A stretch of 64,000 bases of DNA, taken from the NCBI RefSeq assembly GCF_021172065.1, contig NZ_CP087880.1, positions 2,766,583 through 2,830,582 of the forward strand. The letters are read 5' to 3'. The notes under the pieces are model-generated. The model was given only the letters and a program-made list of their open reading frames with translations, made no database searches and was not told where the DNA came from. Made by a program: the position numbers and the translations under genes. This stretch comes from Pseudocitrobacter corydidari (lineage in GTDB: Bacteria; Pseudomonadota; Gammaproteobacteria; Enterobacterales; Enterobacteriaceae). Shown one piece after another: positions 44,713 to 53,022 of the stretch; within the stretch, counting starts at the first letter, position 1, and each line of letters begins with the position of its first letter.

Positions 44713-45921
44713 ATGGCTATGCTCGATTCTAAAACGCCTTTGGCAAGTAAAATGACGAAGAATACCGGACTTACTTTTGTACTCATTCTCAGCGCATTAA
44801 TGGCTGTTACTTCGTTATCAACCGACATCTATCTTCCAGCTATGCCCGTCATGGCAAAGGATTTGCAGGGTGATGCAGAGCTGACGATCACAGGGTTCCT
44901 TATCGGCTTTTGCATTGCACAACTGATTTGGGGACCAATTAGCGATCGTTATGGACGCCGTCTACCGCTGTTTATCGGTTTAGGTCTATTTATCATCGGC
45001 TCGGTGGGCTGCGCGTTATCAACAGATATTGTACAAATTGTCTTCTGGCGAGTTTTTCAGGCGTTAGGTGCCTGTACTGGGCCGATGTTGGCACGAGCAA
45101 TGATCCGTGACCTGTTTAGCCGCACTCGCGCAGCACAAATGCTTTCGACACTGATGATCATCATGGCTATCGCGCCGATTGCCGGGCCCTTGATCGGCGG
45201 GCAGATGATTAAAGTCACCTCGTGGCATGCCATATTCTGGCTGCTGGCGATTATCGGAACATTAATGCTGATGTCTTTATTCTGGTTACCAGAAACATTA
45301 CCTGCCGAAAAACGCTCACAAACTTCCGTAACCAAAGCTTTCCAAAACTACTATGCCTTGCTAACTAACGCCAAATACATGCGTTTTACGTTATGCCTGA
45401 CGTTCTACTACGTTGCAGCCTACGCCTTTATCACCGGCTCCCCGTTTGTGTACATCACTTACTTCGGCGTTGATCCGCAGCACTACGGTTGGCTGTTTGC
45501 AGTAAACATTGTTGGACTAATGGCGGTGAGCATGGTTAACAGACGTCTGGTTCACCGCTACCCACTGGAAGCGTTGCTCAGGAATGCTGTATTCATCGCC
45601 ACAATTGCCGCAATAGTGCTGGCGGTCACCACCGGCTTGGGTGTAGGTGGAATTACCGTGATTGTCGGCGCTGTGTTCGTGTTCTTCTCTATGAATGGCA
45701 TCATCGCGGCGACATCTACGGCTTGCGCTCTGGACACAGTGCCTAATGTGGCTGGCTCTGCGTCGGCGCTAATGGGCGCGTTACAATACGGCAGCGGCAT
45801 CATCTCTTCACTTCTTCTTGCTCTGTTCAGTGATGGCACGCCATGGACGATGGGCTGGATAATTGCATTGTTTACAGCAGCCAGCGCCCTGATGGCTCTG
45901 ACCGTTCAACTAAAAAAATGA
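44713..45921 (+). CDS. Bcr/CflA family multidrug efflux MFS transporter
   Basis: This MFS drug:H+ antiporter of about 402 residues has 12 helices and Bcr/CflA markers STDIYLPAMPVMA, the motif-A loop GPISDRYGRRLP, FWRVFQALGACTGPMLARAMIRDLF and APIAGPLIGG. Members export bicyclomycin, chloramphenicol or florfenicol. Several starts are possible (GTG 44701, ATG 44713, 44719 or 44752); none has a strong ribosome site. It lies outside the island cargo, next to an inverted hydrolase gene. Confidence 0.88.
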   Translation: MAMLDSKTPLASKMTKNTGLTFVLILSALMAVTSLSTDIYLPAMPVMAKDLQGDAELTITGFLIGFCIAQLIWGPISDRYGRRLPLFIGLGLFIIGSVGCALSTDIVQIVFWRVFQALGACTGPMLARAMIRDLFSRTRAAQMLSTLMIIMAIAPIAGPLIGGQMIKVTSWHAIFWLLAIIGTLMLMSLFWLPETLPAEKRSQTSVTKAFQNYYALLTNAKYMRFTLCLTFYYVAAYAFITGSPFVYITYFGVDPQHYGWLFAVNIVGLMAVSMVNRRLVHRYPLEALLRNAVFIATIAAIVLAVTTGLGVGGITVIVGAVFVFFSMNGIIAATSTACALDTVPNVAGSASALMGALQYGSGIISSLLLALFSDGTPWTMGWIIALFTAASALMALTVQLKK

Positions 45922-46068
45922 CTACCACATATCCGCCACGTTTATGAATTTAGCTCATAGCGCCTATTCAAGCTGCGTAATTATCTTTAACCGCAACTTC
46001 GTTAATCTGAATATATCGCGTGAATATGCAATGTGAAACACAGCGGAAACTGGCTACAACAGATAGGC

Positions 46069-46095
46069 ACACCCCAGCCTACACGGCTGGGGTGT
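46069..46095. terminator. Hairpin between convergent MFS and hydrolase genes
   Basis: The perfect 11-bp stem ACACCCCAGCC/GGCTGGGGTGT has loop TACAC. There is no strong T run on either side; it probably ends both converging transcripts. Confidence 0.6.
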
Positions 46096-46108
46096 CATCG
46101 GAGGCTAA

Positions 46109-47158
46109 CTAAATATTCTTATCGAAGAAGACGTCTAACTTTTGCATCGCCTGGTCAACGTATTTAGGCACCCAATACGTCTCAATGTGGGTAGCACCAT
46201 CGATCAGGAAGAGTTCTTTGTCCTTCGTACCGGTCGCTTTAGCGAACGCATCTTCAGTCATATAGAGCGTATCGGCTTTTGTACCGGCAATCATCAGCAG
46301 TGGTTTATTGATGAGAATGATATGGTCCGTTACGTCAAAGCTCATCAAATCCAGAAGACTGCTGGTGGTGTATTTAAACGTGGAGTTCGGGTGTGCGTGG
46401 GTTTTCCAGTAGTACTCGTAGCCCTGGCGATATAAGGCAAAAGGTAACTTAGCAATCTGTTCATCAGTCAGGTTGGCATCGCCGGAGTAAAGCACTTCGC
46501 CTCCGGCTGCTTCCTGAGCACGAGCGTCAGAAGCCTGCTGAAGACGCTGCTGGATACTATCCAGCTGTGAATTCTGAAAACCGTTGCGGCGCACAAGTCC
46601 TGAATTAAACATGCTGATGGTTGCAATCGATTTGAACCGTTTGTCTGTTTCGGCAGCAACCAGTGAATAACCGCCACCACCGCAAATGCCAAGCAGCCCG
46701 AGGCGGGCGGTATCAACACCAGGATACTGGCTGATGTAGTCAGCCATCCCGTGGATATCTTCGATGCGATTAGCAGGTTTATCCACGCTGCGTGGCATTC
46801 CGCCGCTAGCGCCCTGATAAGCCGCATCGGCGGTGATAGTGATGTAGCCCTGTTCGGCGAGACGCTGGGCATACAACCCGGCGACCTGTTCTTTTACGCC
46901 GCCATTGGGATGTGCAACCACCACCGCAGGGTATTTTTTGGCGGGATCGTAGTTAGCAGGGGTATAGACATTTGCGGCAATCTGAATGCCATGCAGATCG
47001 TATTTTACCGAATGAATGTTGACCTTGCCTTTGACGTTCTCGGTGATGGCACCGTCATAGGCCAGTGTGAAAGGATTTTGTTTGTAATCAGCCGCATTGA
47101 CTGAGGTCACCCCGGCCATTGCCGTGAGTAGCATTGCACTGATAAGCGTGAATTTCAT
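46109..47158 (-). CDS. Exported alpha/beta hydrolase (dienelactone-hydrolase-like)
   Basis: This 349-residue protein has a signal peptide (MKFTLISAMLLTAMAGVTSVNA) and an alpha/beta-hydrolase domain: oxyanion region VVVAHPNGGVKEQ, nucleophile elbow GLLGICGGGGYSL with cysteine in place of serine, as in dienelactone hydrolases, an acidic residue in AGTKADTLYM and the catalytic histidine in IDGATHIETY. The substrate is unknown. It is divergent from the two-component regulator gene. It has its own copy of the 27-bp regulatory box, so it is probably part of that regulon and acts in the periplasm. Confidence 0.85.
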   Translation of the reverse strand: MKFTLISAMLLTAMAGVTSVNAADYKQNPFTLAYDGAITENVKGKVNIHSVKYDLHGIQIAANVYTPANYDPAKKYPAVVVAHPNGGVKEQVAGLYAQRLAEQGYITITADAAYQGASGGMPRSVDKPANRIEDIHGMADYISQYPGVDTARLGLLGICGGGGYSLVAAETDKRFKSIATISMFNSGLVRRNGFQNSQLDSIQQRLQQASDARAQEAAGGEVLYSGDANLTDEQIAKLPFALYRQGYEYYWKTHAHPNSTFKYTTSSLLDLMSFDVTDHIILINKPLLMIAGTKADTLYMTEDAFAKATGTKDKELFLIDGATHIETYWVPKYVDQAMQKLDVFFDKNI

Positions 47159-47247
47159 GGTCTCTCCCGATGAGTGTCGGCCTGATTATTCAGGCTCGCG
47201 GAATCAAATTTGCAGACTCAGGTTAGGTGGAGAGGGCTGTCAGCATC

Positions 47248-47274
47248 GTGACAGGGAAATAACATTTTTGTCAG
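47248..47274 (-). promoter_or_regulatory. Response-regulator box 1 (hydrolase promoter)
   Basis: Read on the minus strand: CTGACA, N4, TGTTAT, N6, GTCAC. Spacing is identical to the other four boxes, with two weaker half-sites. A TAACCT hexamer lies 49 bases from the box start. It ends 89 bases before the hydrolase start. Confidence 0.55.
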
Positions 47275-47301
47275 GAAACAGACTGGGATGGGGAAGCATT
47301 T

Positions 47302-47328
47302 CTGACAACGCTGTCAGGTAACCGTCAG
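47302..47328 (+). promoter_or_regulatory. Response-regulator box 2 (autoregulation)
   Basis: CTGACA, N4, TGTCAG, N6, GTCAG. CACAAT lies 49 bases from the box start and is a plausible -10. The box is 92 bases before the response-regulator start. Confidence 0.7.
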
Positions 47329-47420
47329 CTTTATGTTGGCAATCAGAAGGCACAATGGTCTCAGTAACAGGGTTGTTCAGGCATTGAAGTACCGTTGAAA
47401 TGTTAAGAGGAAGTCCCGTT

Positions 47421-48101
47421 ATGCGCCTGTTGTTAGTCGAAGATGAAGAAAAAACGTCAACCTATCTCAACCGTGCGTTGAGTGAGTCCGGATTTACGGT
47501 AGATGTCTCTGCAGACGGAGCTGAAGGTCTTCATTACGCGCTGGAGTTCGACTACGACGCGATAATACTGGATGTGATGCTGCCGGGGATGGATGGCTAC
47601 CGGGTGCTCGAGGGTGTGCGAGCAGCCAAACAGACGCCGGTGCTAATGCTTTCGGCTCGCGGCTCGGTCGATGAACGCGTTAAAGGGCTTCGCCTTGGCG
47701 CGGATGATTACCTCCCCAAGCCCTTCTCGCTTATTGAGCTGGTGGCGCGTATTCAGGCACTGGTGCGTCGCCGCGCTACGGATGGCGCAGACATCACTCA
47801 GTTGCAGATTCACGATCTGCATCTCGACCTGCTGGCTCGCCGGGTATTTCGCGCCGGAACGCGACTGGAACTGACTGCGAAAGAGTTTTCCCTGCTGAGC
47901 CTTCTGGCCCGGCATCAGGGGGAGATTCTGTCAAAAATGATGATTGCGGAGCAGATATGGGACATGAATTTCGATAGCGATGCCAACGTGGTTGAAGTGG
48001 CCATTAAACGCCTGCGAGCCAAAGTGGATGCGCCGTTCGATGTCAAACTGCTGCATACCGTTCGTGGCATGGGTTATGTCCTCGAAGTACGGTCCGAATA
48101 A
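47421..48101 (+). CDS. CusR/HprR-type OmpR-family response regulator
   Basis: This 226-residue regulator has a receiver domain with acidic pocket LVEDEEK, phospho-acceptor Asp51 in [12 protein letters not shown], Ser/Thr in LMLSARG and Lys101 in LPKPF. A winged-helix effector domain ([55 protein letters not shown]) follows. The sequence is closest in style to heavy-metal regulators (CusR, PcoR, HprR). The start at 47421 is standard ([10 protein letters not shown]), seven codons into a longer frame. CusR-type proteins bind TGACA-N4-TGTCA dyads, and exactly such sites occur here. It is encoded with its kinase directly downstream. Confidence 0.9.
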   Translation: MRLLLVEDEEKTSTYLNRALSESGFTVDVSADGAEGLHYALEFDYDAIILDVMLPGMDGYRVLEGVRAAKQTPVLMLSARGSVDERVKGLRLGADDYLPKPFSLIELVARIQALVRRRATDGADITQLQIHDLHLDLLARRVFRAGTRLELTAKEFSLLSLLARHQGEILSKMMIAEQIWDMNFDSDANVVEVAIKRLRAKVDAPFDVKLLHTVRGMGYVLEVRSE

Positions 48102-48116
48102 ATGAAGGGGATAAAC

Positions 48117-49574
48117 ATGCCTGAGCGTTCCATCTCCGTTCACCTGGCGCTGATGTTTGCCTTATCCGCGCTGCTGATTGTGTCCGTTATCGGCATCCTG
48201 CTCAGAAGCTCCTTGCATGACTCTTTGCAAAAGCAGATGCACAACGAACTGCTGTTCCGAGAATCATTAATGAGTCCGTGGATCACCGCCCGAACCTCGG
48301 CTGACGGCTGGTCGACGCTGGCCAATAAATTCACCTTATTAACCAATTCTGAAGGCGAGCGCGTTCGCTACTGGATAGTAAGCGATAACCCACGCTTTAG
48401 CATGGGGGGGATACCGCCGGTGGGCGTTCAGTGGTCTTCTTTACAGGAAGGCTTTAATAAAGTACCCGGCGCATCGGAAGGCGCATGCTCACTTTTTCTG
48501 CTAGTGAAAACAATTCCCGCCAACGGAGAAAGGCCTGAGCTGCGTTATATTGTTGCCATCGACTCCACGCCGTACATGGGCACACTGAACGCCTTCACCA
48601 GGACGCTGATCATCATAGCCGCACTGGGCGTCGTGATTGTCGCCTTGCTGGGATACATCGTATCAAGGATCGGTCTTCGTCCCGTTCAAGCACTCAGTAA
48701 AGAGGCCGAGCATCTTGCACCGGGAGACCATGGCCAGCGCCTGAACACCCGCGCTTTGCCCGAAGAACTGCAGCAACTAGCGTCATCATTTAATGGTGTG
48801 TTAGAACGTCAGGAAATCGCCTGGCGTCAGCTCGACAGCTTTAACGCCGATGTTGCTCATGAACTCCGTACCCCGCTGACAAACCTTATCGGCCAGACGC
48901 AACTGGGACTCTCACGCCGACGTTCGCATGATGAACTGGAAGAATTATTGGGTTCCAATCTGGAAGAACTTGAACGCATGACGTCTATCGTTAACGATAT
49001 GCTGTTCCTGTCCCATGCCCACGCGGGTGAACATGCGTCCCAGTTGACCCAGGTGTCCTTGCGAGAAGAAACCCTGAAAACAGCGGAGTATGTGGAACCT
49101 TCTTTTGCTGAAAAACAGCTTTCTCTGGATGTGGAAGGAGACGTCACCGCCCACATCGATCGGCGGCTGTTCCACCGTTCACTGGCTAATTTACTGGAAA
49201 ACAGCGCAAGGCATTCGCCGTCCAATAGCACGGTTACGGTGCGGTTAAGCGAAAAAGGTCATCACGCCTGTGTTGAAGTGTCAAATCCGGGCGAACCAAT
49301 AGCACCAGAACACTTACACCGGCTTTTCGAGCGGTTCTATCGCGTTGACACCTCACGGGCGAGAAGTGATACCCACCATGGGCTGGGCCTGTCGATCGTA
49401 CGTGCCGTCGCCATTATGCACAGGGGAGATGTCTTTGCCCGGAGCGAGAACGGTATCAATACCTTTGGGCTGACGTTTGCTAAACAGCCTGATCCTATCC
49501 GCACAAAGGACCCCATGTCAGAGCCTCTTCCCTCTATGCCTGCTGACAAAATTGTCAGAGAGCCGTCAGTCTGA
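48117..49574 (+). CDS. Heavy-metal-sensor-type histidine kinase
   Basis: This 485-residue kinase has TM1 at about residues 11-30, a ~130-residue periplasmic sensor, TM2 at about 163-183, HAMP, H-box FNADVAHELRTPLTN with His248, N-box LLENSARHSPS and G-boxes (YRVDTSRARSDTHHGLGLSIV). The architecture equals CusS/HprS. The start at 48117 (MPERSIS) follows AAGGGG and lies 15 bases after the regulator stop. The signal is unknown: metal, oxidant or electrophile are candidates from family and targets. The end of the gene overlaps regulatory box 3. Confidence 0.9.
   Translation: MPERSISVHLALMFALSALLIVSVIGILLRSSLHDSLQKQMHNELLFRESLMSPWITARTSADGWSTLANKFTLLTNSEGERVRYWIVSDNPRFSMGGIPPVGVQWSSLQEGFNKVPGASEGACSLFLLVKTIPANGERPELRYIVAIDSTPYMGTLNAFTRTLIIIAALGVVIVALLGYIVSRIGLRPVQALSKEAEHLAPGDHGQRLNTRALPEELQQLASSFNGVLERQEIAWRQLDSFNADVAHELRTPLTNLIGQTQLGLSRRRSHDELEELLGSNLEELERMTSIVNDMLFLSHAHAGEHASQLTQVSLREETLKTAEYVEPSFAEKQLSLDVEGDVTAHIDRRLFHRSLANLLENSARHSPSNSTVTVRLSEKGHHACVEVSNPGEPIAPEHLHRLFERFYRVDTSRARSDTHHGLGLSIVRAVAIMHRGDVFARSENGINTFGLTFAKQPDPIRTKDPMSEPLPSMPADKIVREPSV
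49543..49569 (+). promoter_or_regulatory. Response-regulator box 3 (flavodoxin-DUF4405 operon)
   Basis: CTGACA, AAAT, TGTCAG, N6, GTCAG: the first two half-sites form a perfect CusR-like dyad. CAGAAT lies 49 bases from the box start. The box is embedded in the last codons of the kinase gene and 69 bases before the flavodoxin start. Confidence 0.7.
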
Positions 49575-49638
49575 TGTCAGGCTATCTGCGCCAGAATCAC
49601 TGCTAAGACTCACCACTGCTGATTAAAGGAAGGAAACA

Positions 49639-50295
49639 GTGAGAATAAGAAAGGTATTTAGCGGGTTTCTGGCGATGATAGTTATGGGGTTTTTAGGGCA
49701 ACCCGCGTTCGCCGCAGAGGACTCATCCACACCGTCCCGCACGCTGATAATCTATTTTTCCCAGCCCGAGGAAATGAAGCCCGATGCCGTGGACGGTTTT
49801 TCCGGGGCCAGCGTATTGCAAAAAAATACGCCGGAGACCGGCAGCACGCAGTTTGTTGCGCAGCTGATTCAGAAGCAGACTGACGGTGACCTGTTTCGTA
49901 TTGAAACCGCTACCCCCTACCCTCGTCAGCATGATGCACTGTTACGCGTTGCCGAAAAGGAACAGCAAACTAGCGCCAGACCATCACTCAAAACGCCACT
50001 CCCCGATCTTAGCGATTACGACACCATTTACGTTGGCTATCCCATCTGGTGGTATACCATGCCCATGGTGATATATAGCCTTTTTGAGCAAAATGACTTT
50101 GCCGGTAAAACGGTCATTCCCTTTACCACCCATGGCGGCAGCCGGTTAGCCGACTCTCTGCGGCAAATTGCCCGCATACAGCCGCAGGCCAGGTTAGTCA
50201 CTCGTGCACTCTCTGTCTCGCGCAATGATGTTTCAGGCCCTGACATCCCCGCGCAGGTTGAGCAATGGGTAAAACAAGTTCAGCCACAGCGTTAA
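49639..50295 (+). CDS. Exported flavodoxin-like protein
   Basis: This 218-residue protein has a Sec-like signal peptide (VFSGFLAMIVMGFLGQPAFA) and a flavodoxin fold: TLIIYFSQPEE as the first strand and modified phosphate loop, TQFVAQLIQKQTDGDLFRIE, YDTIYVGYPIWWYTMPMVIYSLFEQNDF (FMN-ring loop) and PFTTHGGSRLADS. The GTG start at 49639 follows AGGAAGG. Flavodoxins are usually cytoplasmic, so an exported member is unusual; it may carry electrons from the DUF4405 protein. It is first in an operon with a regulatory box upstream. Confidence 0.8.
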   Translation: MRIRKVFSGFLAMIVMGFLGQPAFAAEDSSTPSRTLIIYFSQPEEMKPDAVDGFSGASVLQKNTPETGSTQFVAQLIQKQTDGDLFRIETATPYPRQHDALLRVAEKEQQTSARPSLKTPLPDLSDYDTIYVGYPIWWYTMPMVIYSLFEQNDFAGKTVIPFTTHGGSRLADSLRQIARIQPQARLVTRALSVSRNDVSGPDIPAQVEQWVKQVQPQR

Positions 50296-50304
50296 TTCCT
50301 CGAC

Positions 50305-50997
50305 ATGAAGAAAATTTATATTTTCCAGGTCATGCAGGATACGCTGATGACGTTACTTCTACTGGTGCTGATGGGGTTTCACCTGCACGGTGAAATCATA
50401 CATGAATGGGCAGGGATTATTTTTACGCTGCTCATCATGTTGCATTTATACCTAAATCGGCATCGATTATGGTCATTGTCGCCGAATATTCCGTTAACAA
50501 TGCGGGTCGTGAACAGAGCCGTTAATGCCTTGACATTCGTTGTTATTCTGACTGCGATTGTCTCTGGCATTATGCTGTCCCGACATATTCTTCTGGGGCT
50601 ACCGTTCCACAACCCGGCGAACTGGGTCAGAAAAGTACACATGACCTCGGTCCATTGGGGAATGCTCATTCTGGCACTGCATATCGGCTTGCACTGGAAA
50701 ATGCTGGCCACGTTTTTCTGCCGAGTCCTGAACATCTCCGGCAACTCACACGTTGCCAATATCATTACGCCGGGCGTTTTTTCGCTCATCGCACTTGTGG
50801 GTTTATACGAGTTACTAAGCACGGACTATCTCGATTATTTGCTGATAAAGGTCGATTTCTCCTTTTTCGATTACGATGAATCGGCCCTTCTTTTTTATTT
50901 CCGCAACCTGGCCATGATTGTTTTATTTGCATTAATGACGCGCTTTCTGCTTTGGCTTTTTATATTTAGAAAATGCAAAGCGATGTCACCACAATAG
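50305..50997 (+). CDS. DUF4405 multi-pass membrane protein, probable b-type cytochrome
   Basis: This 230-residue protein has about five helices. The DUF4405 pattern is a first helix pair with several histidines (MGFHLHGEIIHEWAGIIFTLLIMLHLYLNRHR) and a later pair (VRKVHMTSVHWGMLILALHIGLHWK), suited to bind one or two b-haems. Haem binding is inferred. It starts 9 bases after the exported flavodoxin gene, so the two could form a transmembrane electron-transfer unit. Confidence 0.75.
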   Translation: MKKIYIFQVMQDTLMTLLLLVLMGFHLHGEIIHEWAGIIFTLLIMLHLYLNRHRLWSLSPNIPLTMRVVNRAVNALTFVVILTAIVSGIMLSRHILLGLPFHNPANWVRKVHMTSVHWGMLILALHIGLHWKMLATFFCRVLNISGNSHVANIITPGVFSLIALVGLYELLSTDYLDYLLIKVDFSFFDYDESALLFYFRNLAMIVLFALMTRFLLWLFIFRKCKAMSPQ

Positions 50998-51004
50998 GGG
51001 TTAA

Positions 51005-51031
51005 CTGACAGAATTGTCAGGCTGCCGTCAG
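51005..51031 (+). promoter_or_regulatory. Response-regulator box 4 (cupin-CMD-flavodoxin operon)
   Basis: CTGACA, GAAT, TGTCAG, N6, GTCAG, with TAGAAT 49 bases from the box start (51054-51059). It starts 8 bases after the DUF4405 gene's stop codon and ends 70 bases before the cupin gene. Confidence 0.7.
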
Positions 51032-51101
51032 TCTGACGACATGTCACCCTGATTAGAATCATTGCAGACCCTCTCCATCATCGTAGATAAGGACGCTTTG
51101 C

Positions 51102-51581
51102 ATGATCAGACATTTACGTTACCTCGGGCTGTTACTGCCTTTCTTCACATGTTCATCCTTGGCAGCGGAGCAAAATCCCGCTGTCCATATCGTCCCCGCA
51201 GGAAGTCAGAACGCGGTATATGGGCCAGCCGAAAACTTTACCGGTCGCGTCCGGGTTGATCCCCTCTTCAGGCCTGATAACGACATCAGTGTTTCCGGGG
51301 CTTATGTCACCTTTGAACCTGGGGCCCGTTCCGCCTGGCATACGCATCCGGCAGGTCAGCGGCTGGTTGTGACCTCTGGTGTGGGGCTCACCCAACAAGA
51401 AGGCCAGCCGGTGCAGGTCATTCGCGCAGGCGACGTAGTCTCTTGCCCGGCGGGGGTCAAACACTGGCACGGCGCGGCACCCGGCAGCTCGATGACGCAT
51501 CTGGCGATAACCGGGATTGTGGATGGCAAAAGCGTTAACTGGATGGAGAAAGTGACAGATGAACAATACCACGCCCATTAA
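51102..51581 (+). CDS. Exported cupin-domain protein
   Basis: This 159-residue protein has a signal peptide (LGLLLPFFTCSSLAAEQ) and a single small-barrel cupin: GARSAWHTHPAGQRLVV (cupin motif 1, metal histidines) and VVSCPAGVKHWHGAAPGSSMTHLAI (motif 2). It resembles cupins found with carboxymuconolactone-decarboxylase proteins. It may be a lipoprotein-like or Sec protein; the lipobox is not clear. It overlaps the next gene by 23 bases, implying coupled translation. Confidence 0.82.
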   Translation: MIRHLRYLGLLLPFFTCSSLAAEQNPAVHIVPAGSQNAVYGPAENFTGRVRVDPLFRPDNDISVSGAYVTFEPGARSAWHTHPAGQRLVVTSGVGLTQQEGQPVQVIRAGDVVSCPAGVKHWHGAAPGSSMTHLAITGIVDGKSVNWMEKVTDEQYHAH

Positions 51582-52320
51582 AGCATTAGCGGCAACGGTA
51601 CTGCTGACCTTTGGTTTTGGTCTCGCGGCACATGCTGCGCCCGTCAATAAAGGATCCTCAGAAATGAACCACGAAAAAAAGGTTTCAGATACGCTGTCAG
51701 CCAGCCAACAGGCTATCCCGTTGATTGCGGCATCAATGGCCAGCAGTCAGATGGATAAGCTGAATGCAGCCCTGAATCAGGGTCTTGACGCCGGGCTCAC
51801 AATAAACGAAACCAAAGAGATTCTCGTCCAGCTTTATGCCTATACGGGCTTCCCCCGTAGCCTGAATGCGCTTAATGAACTGATGAAGGTCGTCGAAGCA
51901 CGTAAACAACGTGGTATCAAAGACGTTGAGGGTAAAGAGCCGGTTGCCCCGATCCCTGTCGGGGATGAGCTTCGCCGTGTCGGTACCGCAAACCAGACGA
52001 AAATCTCAGGCGCTCCCGTCCAGGGCCCGCTGTTTGATTTTGCCCCGGTCATTAACCAGTTCCTGCAAACGCACCTTTTCGGCGACATTTTCGCCCGCGA
52101 TAACCTCGACTGGCAAAGCCGCGAGCTGGCAACGGTTGGCGCATTAGCGGCAACACCAGGCGTGGAATCCCAGCTGTTATCGCATACGCGAGCCAGCATG
52201 CGGGTCGGCCTGACGGTAGCGCAGCTACGCCAGCTGGCACAGGTTCTGCGTGAACATGGCGAAAATGATGCAGCAATTCGAGCTGAAAAAGCGCTGCAGC
52301 AGGCGCTCGCAAACAATTAG
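51559..52320 (+). CDS. Exported carboxymuconolactone decarboxylase family protein
   Basis: This 253-residue protein has a signal peptide (ALAATVLLTFGFGLAAHA) followed by two CMD repeats: LNAALNQGLDAGLTINETKEILVQLYAYTGFPRSLNALNELM and LDWQSRELATVGALAATPGVESQLLSHTRASMRVGLTVAQL. There is no cysteine anywhere, so it cannot be an AhpD-type peroxidase. It may act on lactones or quinone-derived compounds; that is inference. It lies between the cupin and the Tat flavodoxin genes, 9 bases before the latter. Confidence 0.82.
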   Translation: MNNTTPIKALAATVLLTFGFGLAAHAAPVNKGSSEMNHEKKVSDTLSASQQAIPLIAASMASSQMDKLNAALNQGLDAGLTINETKEILVQLYAYTGFPRSLNALNELMKVVEARKQRGIKDVEGKEPVAPIPVGDELRRVGTANQTKISGAPVQGPLFDFAPVINQFLQTHLFGDIFARDNLDWQSRELATVGALAATPGVESQLLSHTRASMRVGLTVAQLRQLAQVLREHGENDAAIRAEKALQQALANN

Positions 52321-52329
52321 GAGTGGATT

Positions 52330-52914
52330 ATGGAGCATGATCCCAACCGCAGAATGTTAATCACCGCACTTGCCGGGCTGACGCTGGCGAACGTTTCTTT
52401 TCCCTCAGCTGCAACCGGAACCGCAAACGTGCAGGGTAAAAGCCGTGTTCTGGTGGCGTACTTTTCCCGCAGCGGAAATACACGGGTGATTGCGGGCGTC
52501 ATTCACCGCAGCCTGAATACCGATCTGTTTGAAATCGAACCGGCTACGCCTTATCCGGAAGACTATTTTCAGACCGTTGAACAGGCGAAAAAAGAGCGTG
52601 AGCGAGGCGTAAAACCGGCATTAAAAAATAGCGTTGCAGATATCTCACGCTACGAGACCGTGTATTTAGGCTTTCCGATCTGGGGGACCAGCGTGCCGCC
52701 TGTAGTGCAAGCATTTCTCAGCAGCCACAACCTTGCGGGCAAATTACTCATCCCCTTTATTACTCACGGTGGCTACGGTAAAGGAGACAGCGACGACATC
52801 CTTGCCAGTCTCGCCCCAACTGCGCGTCGGGAAAAACCGCTGGTCATTGAATGCGACCAGGAGCGAAGAACCACTGAAACGGTAACAAGTTGGTTAGAGA
52901 CAATACGCAGTTAA
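52330..52914 (+). CDS. Flavodoxin with Tat-like leader
   Basis: This 194-residue protein begins MEHDPNRRMLITALAGLTLA, a twin-arginine-like leader. The flavodoxin domain has a canonical FMN phosphate loop (VLVAYFSRSGNTRVIAGVI), YETVYLGFPIWGTSVPPVVQAF and PFITHGGYGKGD. A Tat leader would fit export of a folded, FMN-loaded protein. It is a second, distinct flavodoxin in the regulon. It is about 70 bases before the next hydrolase gene. Confidence 0.82.
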   Translation: MEHDPNRRMLITALAGLTLANVSFPSAATGTANVQGKSRVLVAYFSRSGNTRVIAGVIHRSLNTDLFEIEPATPYPEDYFQTVEQAKKERERGVKPALKNSVADISRYETVYLGFPIWGTSVPPVVQAFLSSHNLAGKLLIPFITHGGYGKGDSDDILASLAPTARREKPLVIECDQERRTTETVTSWLETIRS

Positions 52915-53022
52915 TCGTTCGCATTCATGAGTCTGCCAAATAAGGGCAATCAGGGGTGCTAAATAATTAACGCTGACTACTCAGATATGATTGAACAGCA
53001 AAACATAACAGAGGATGTAATC

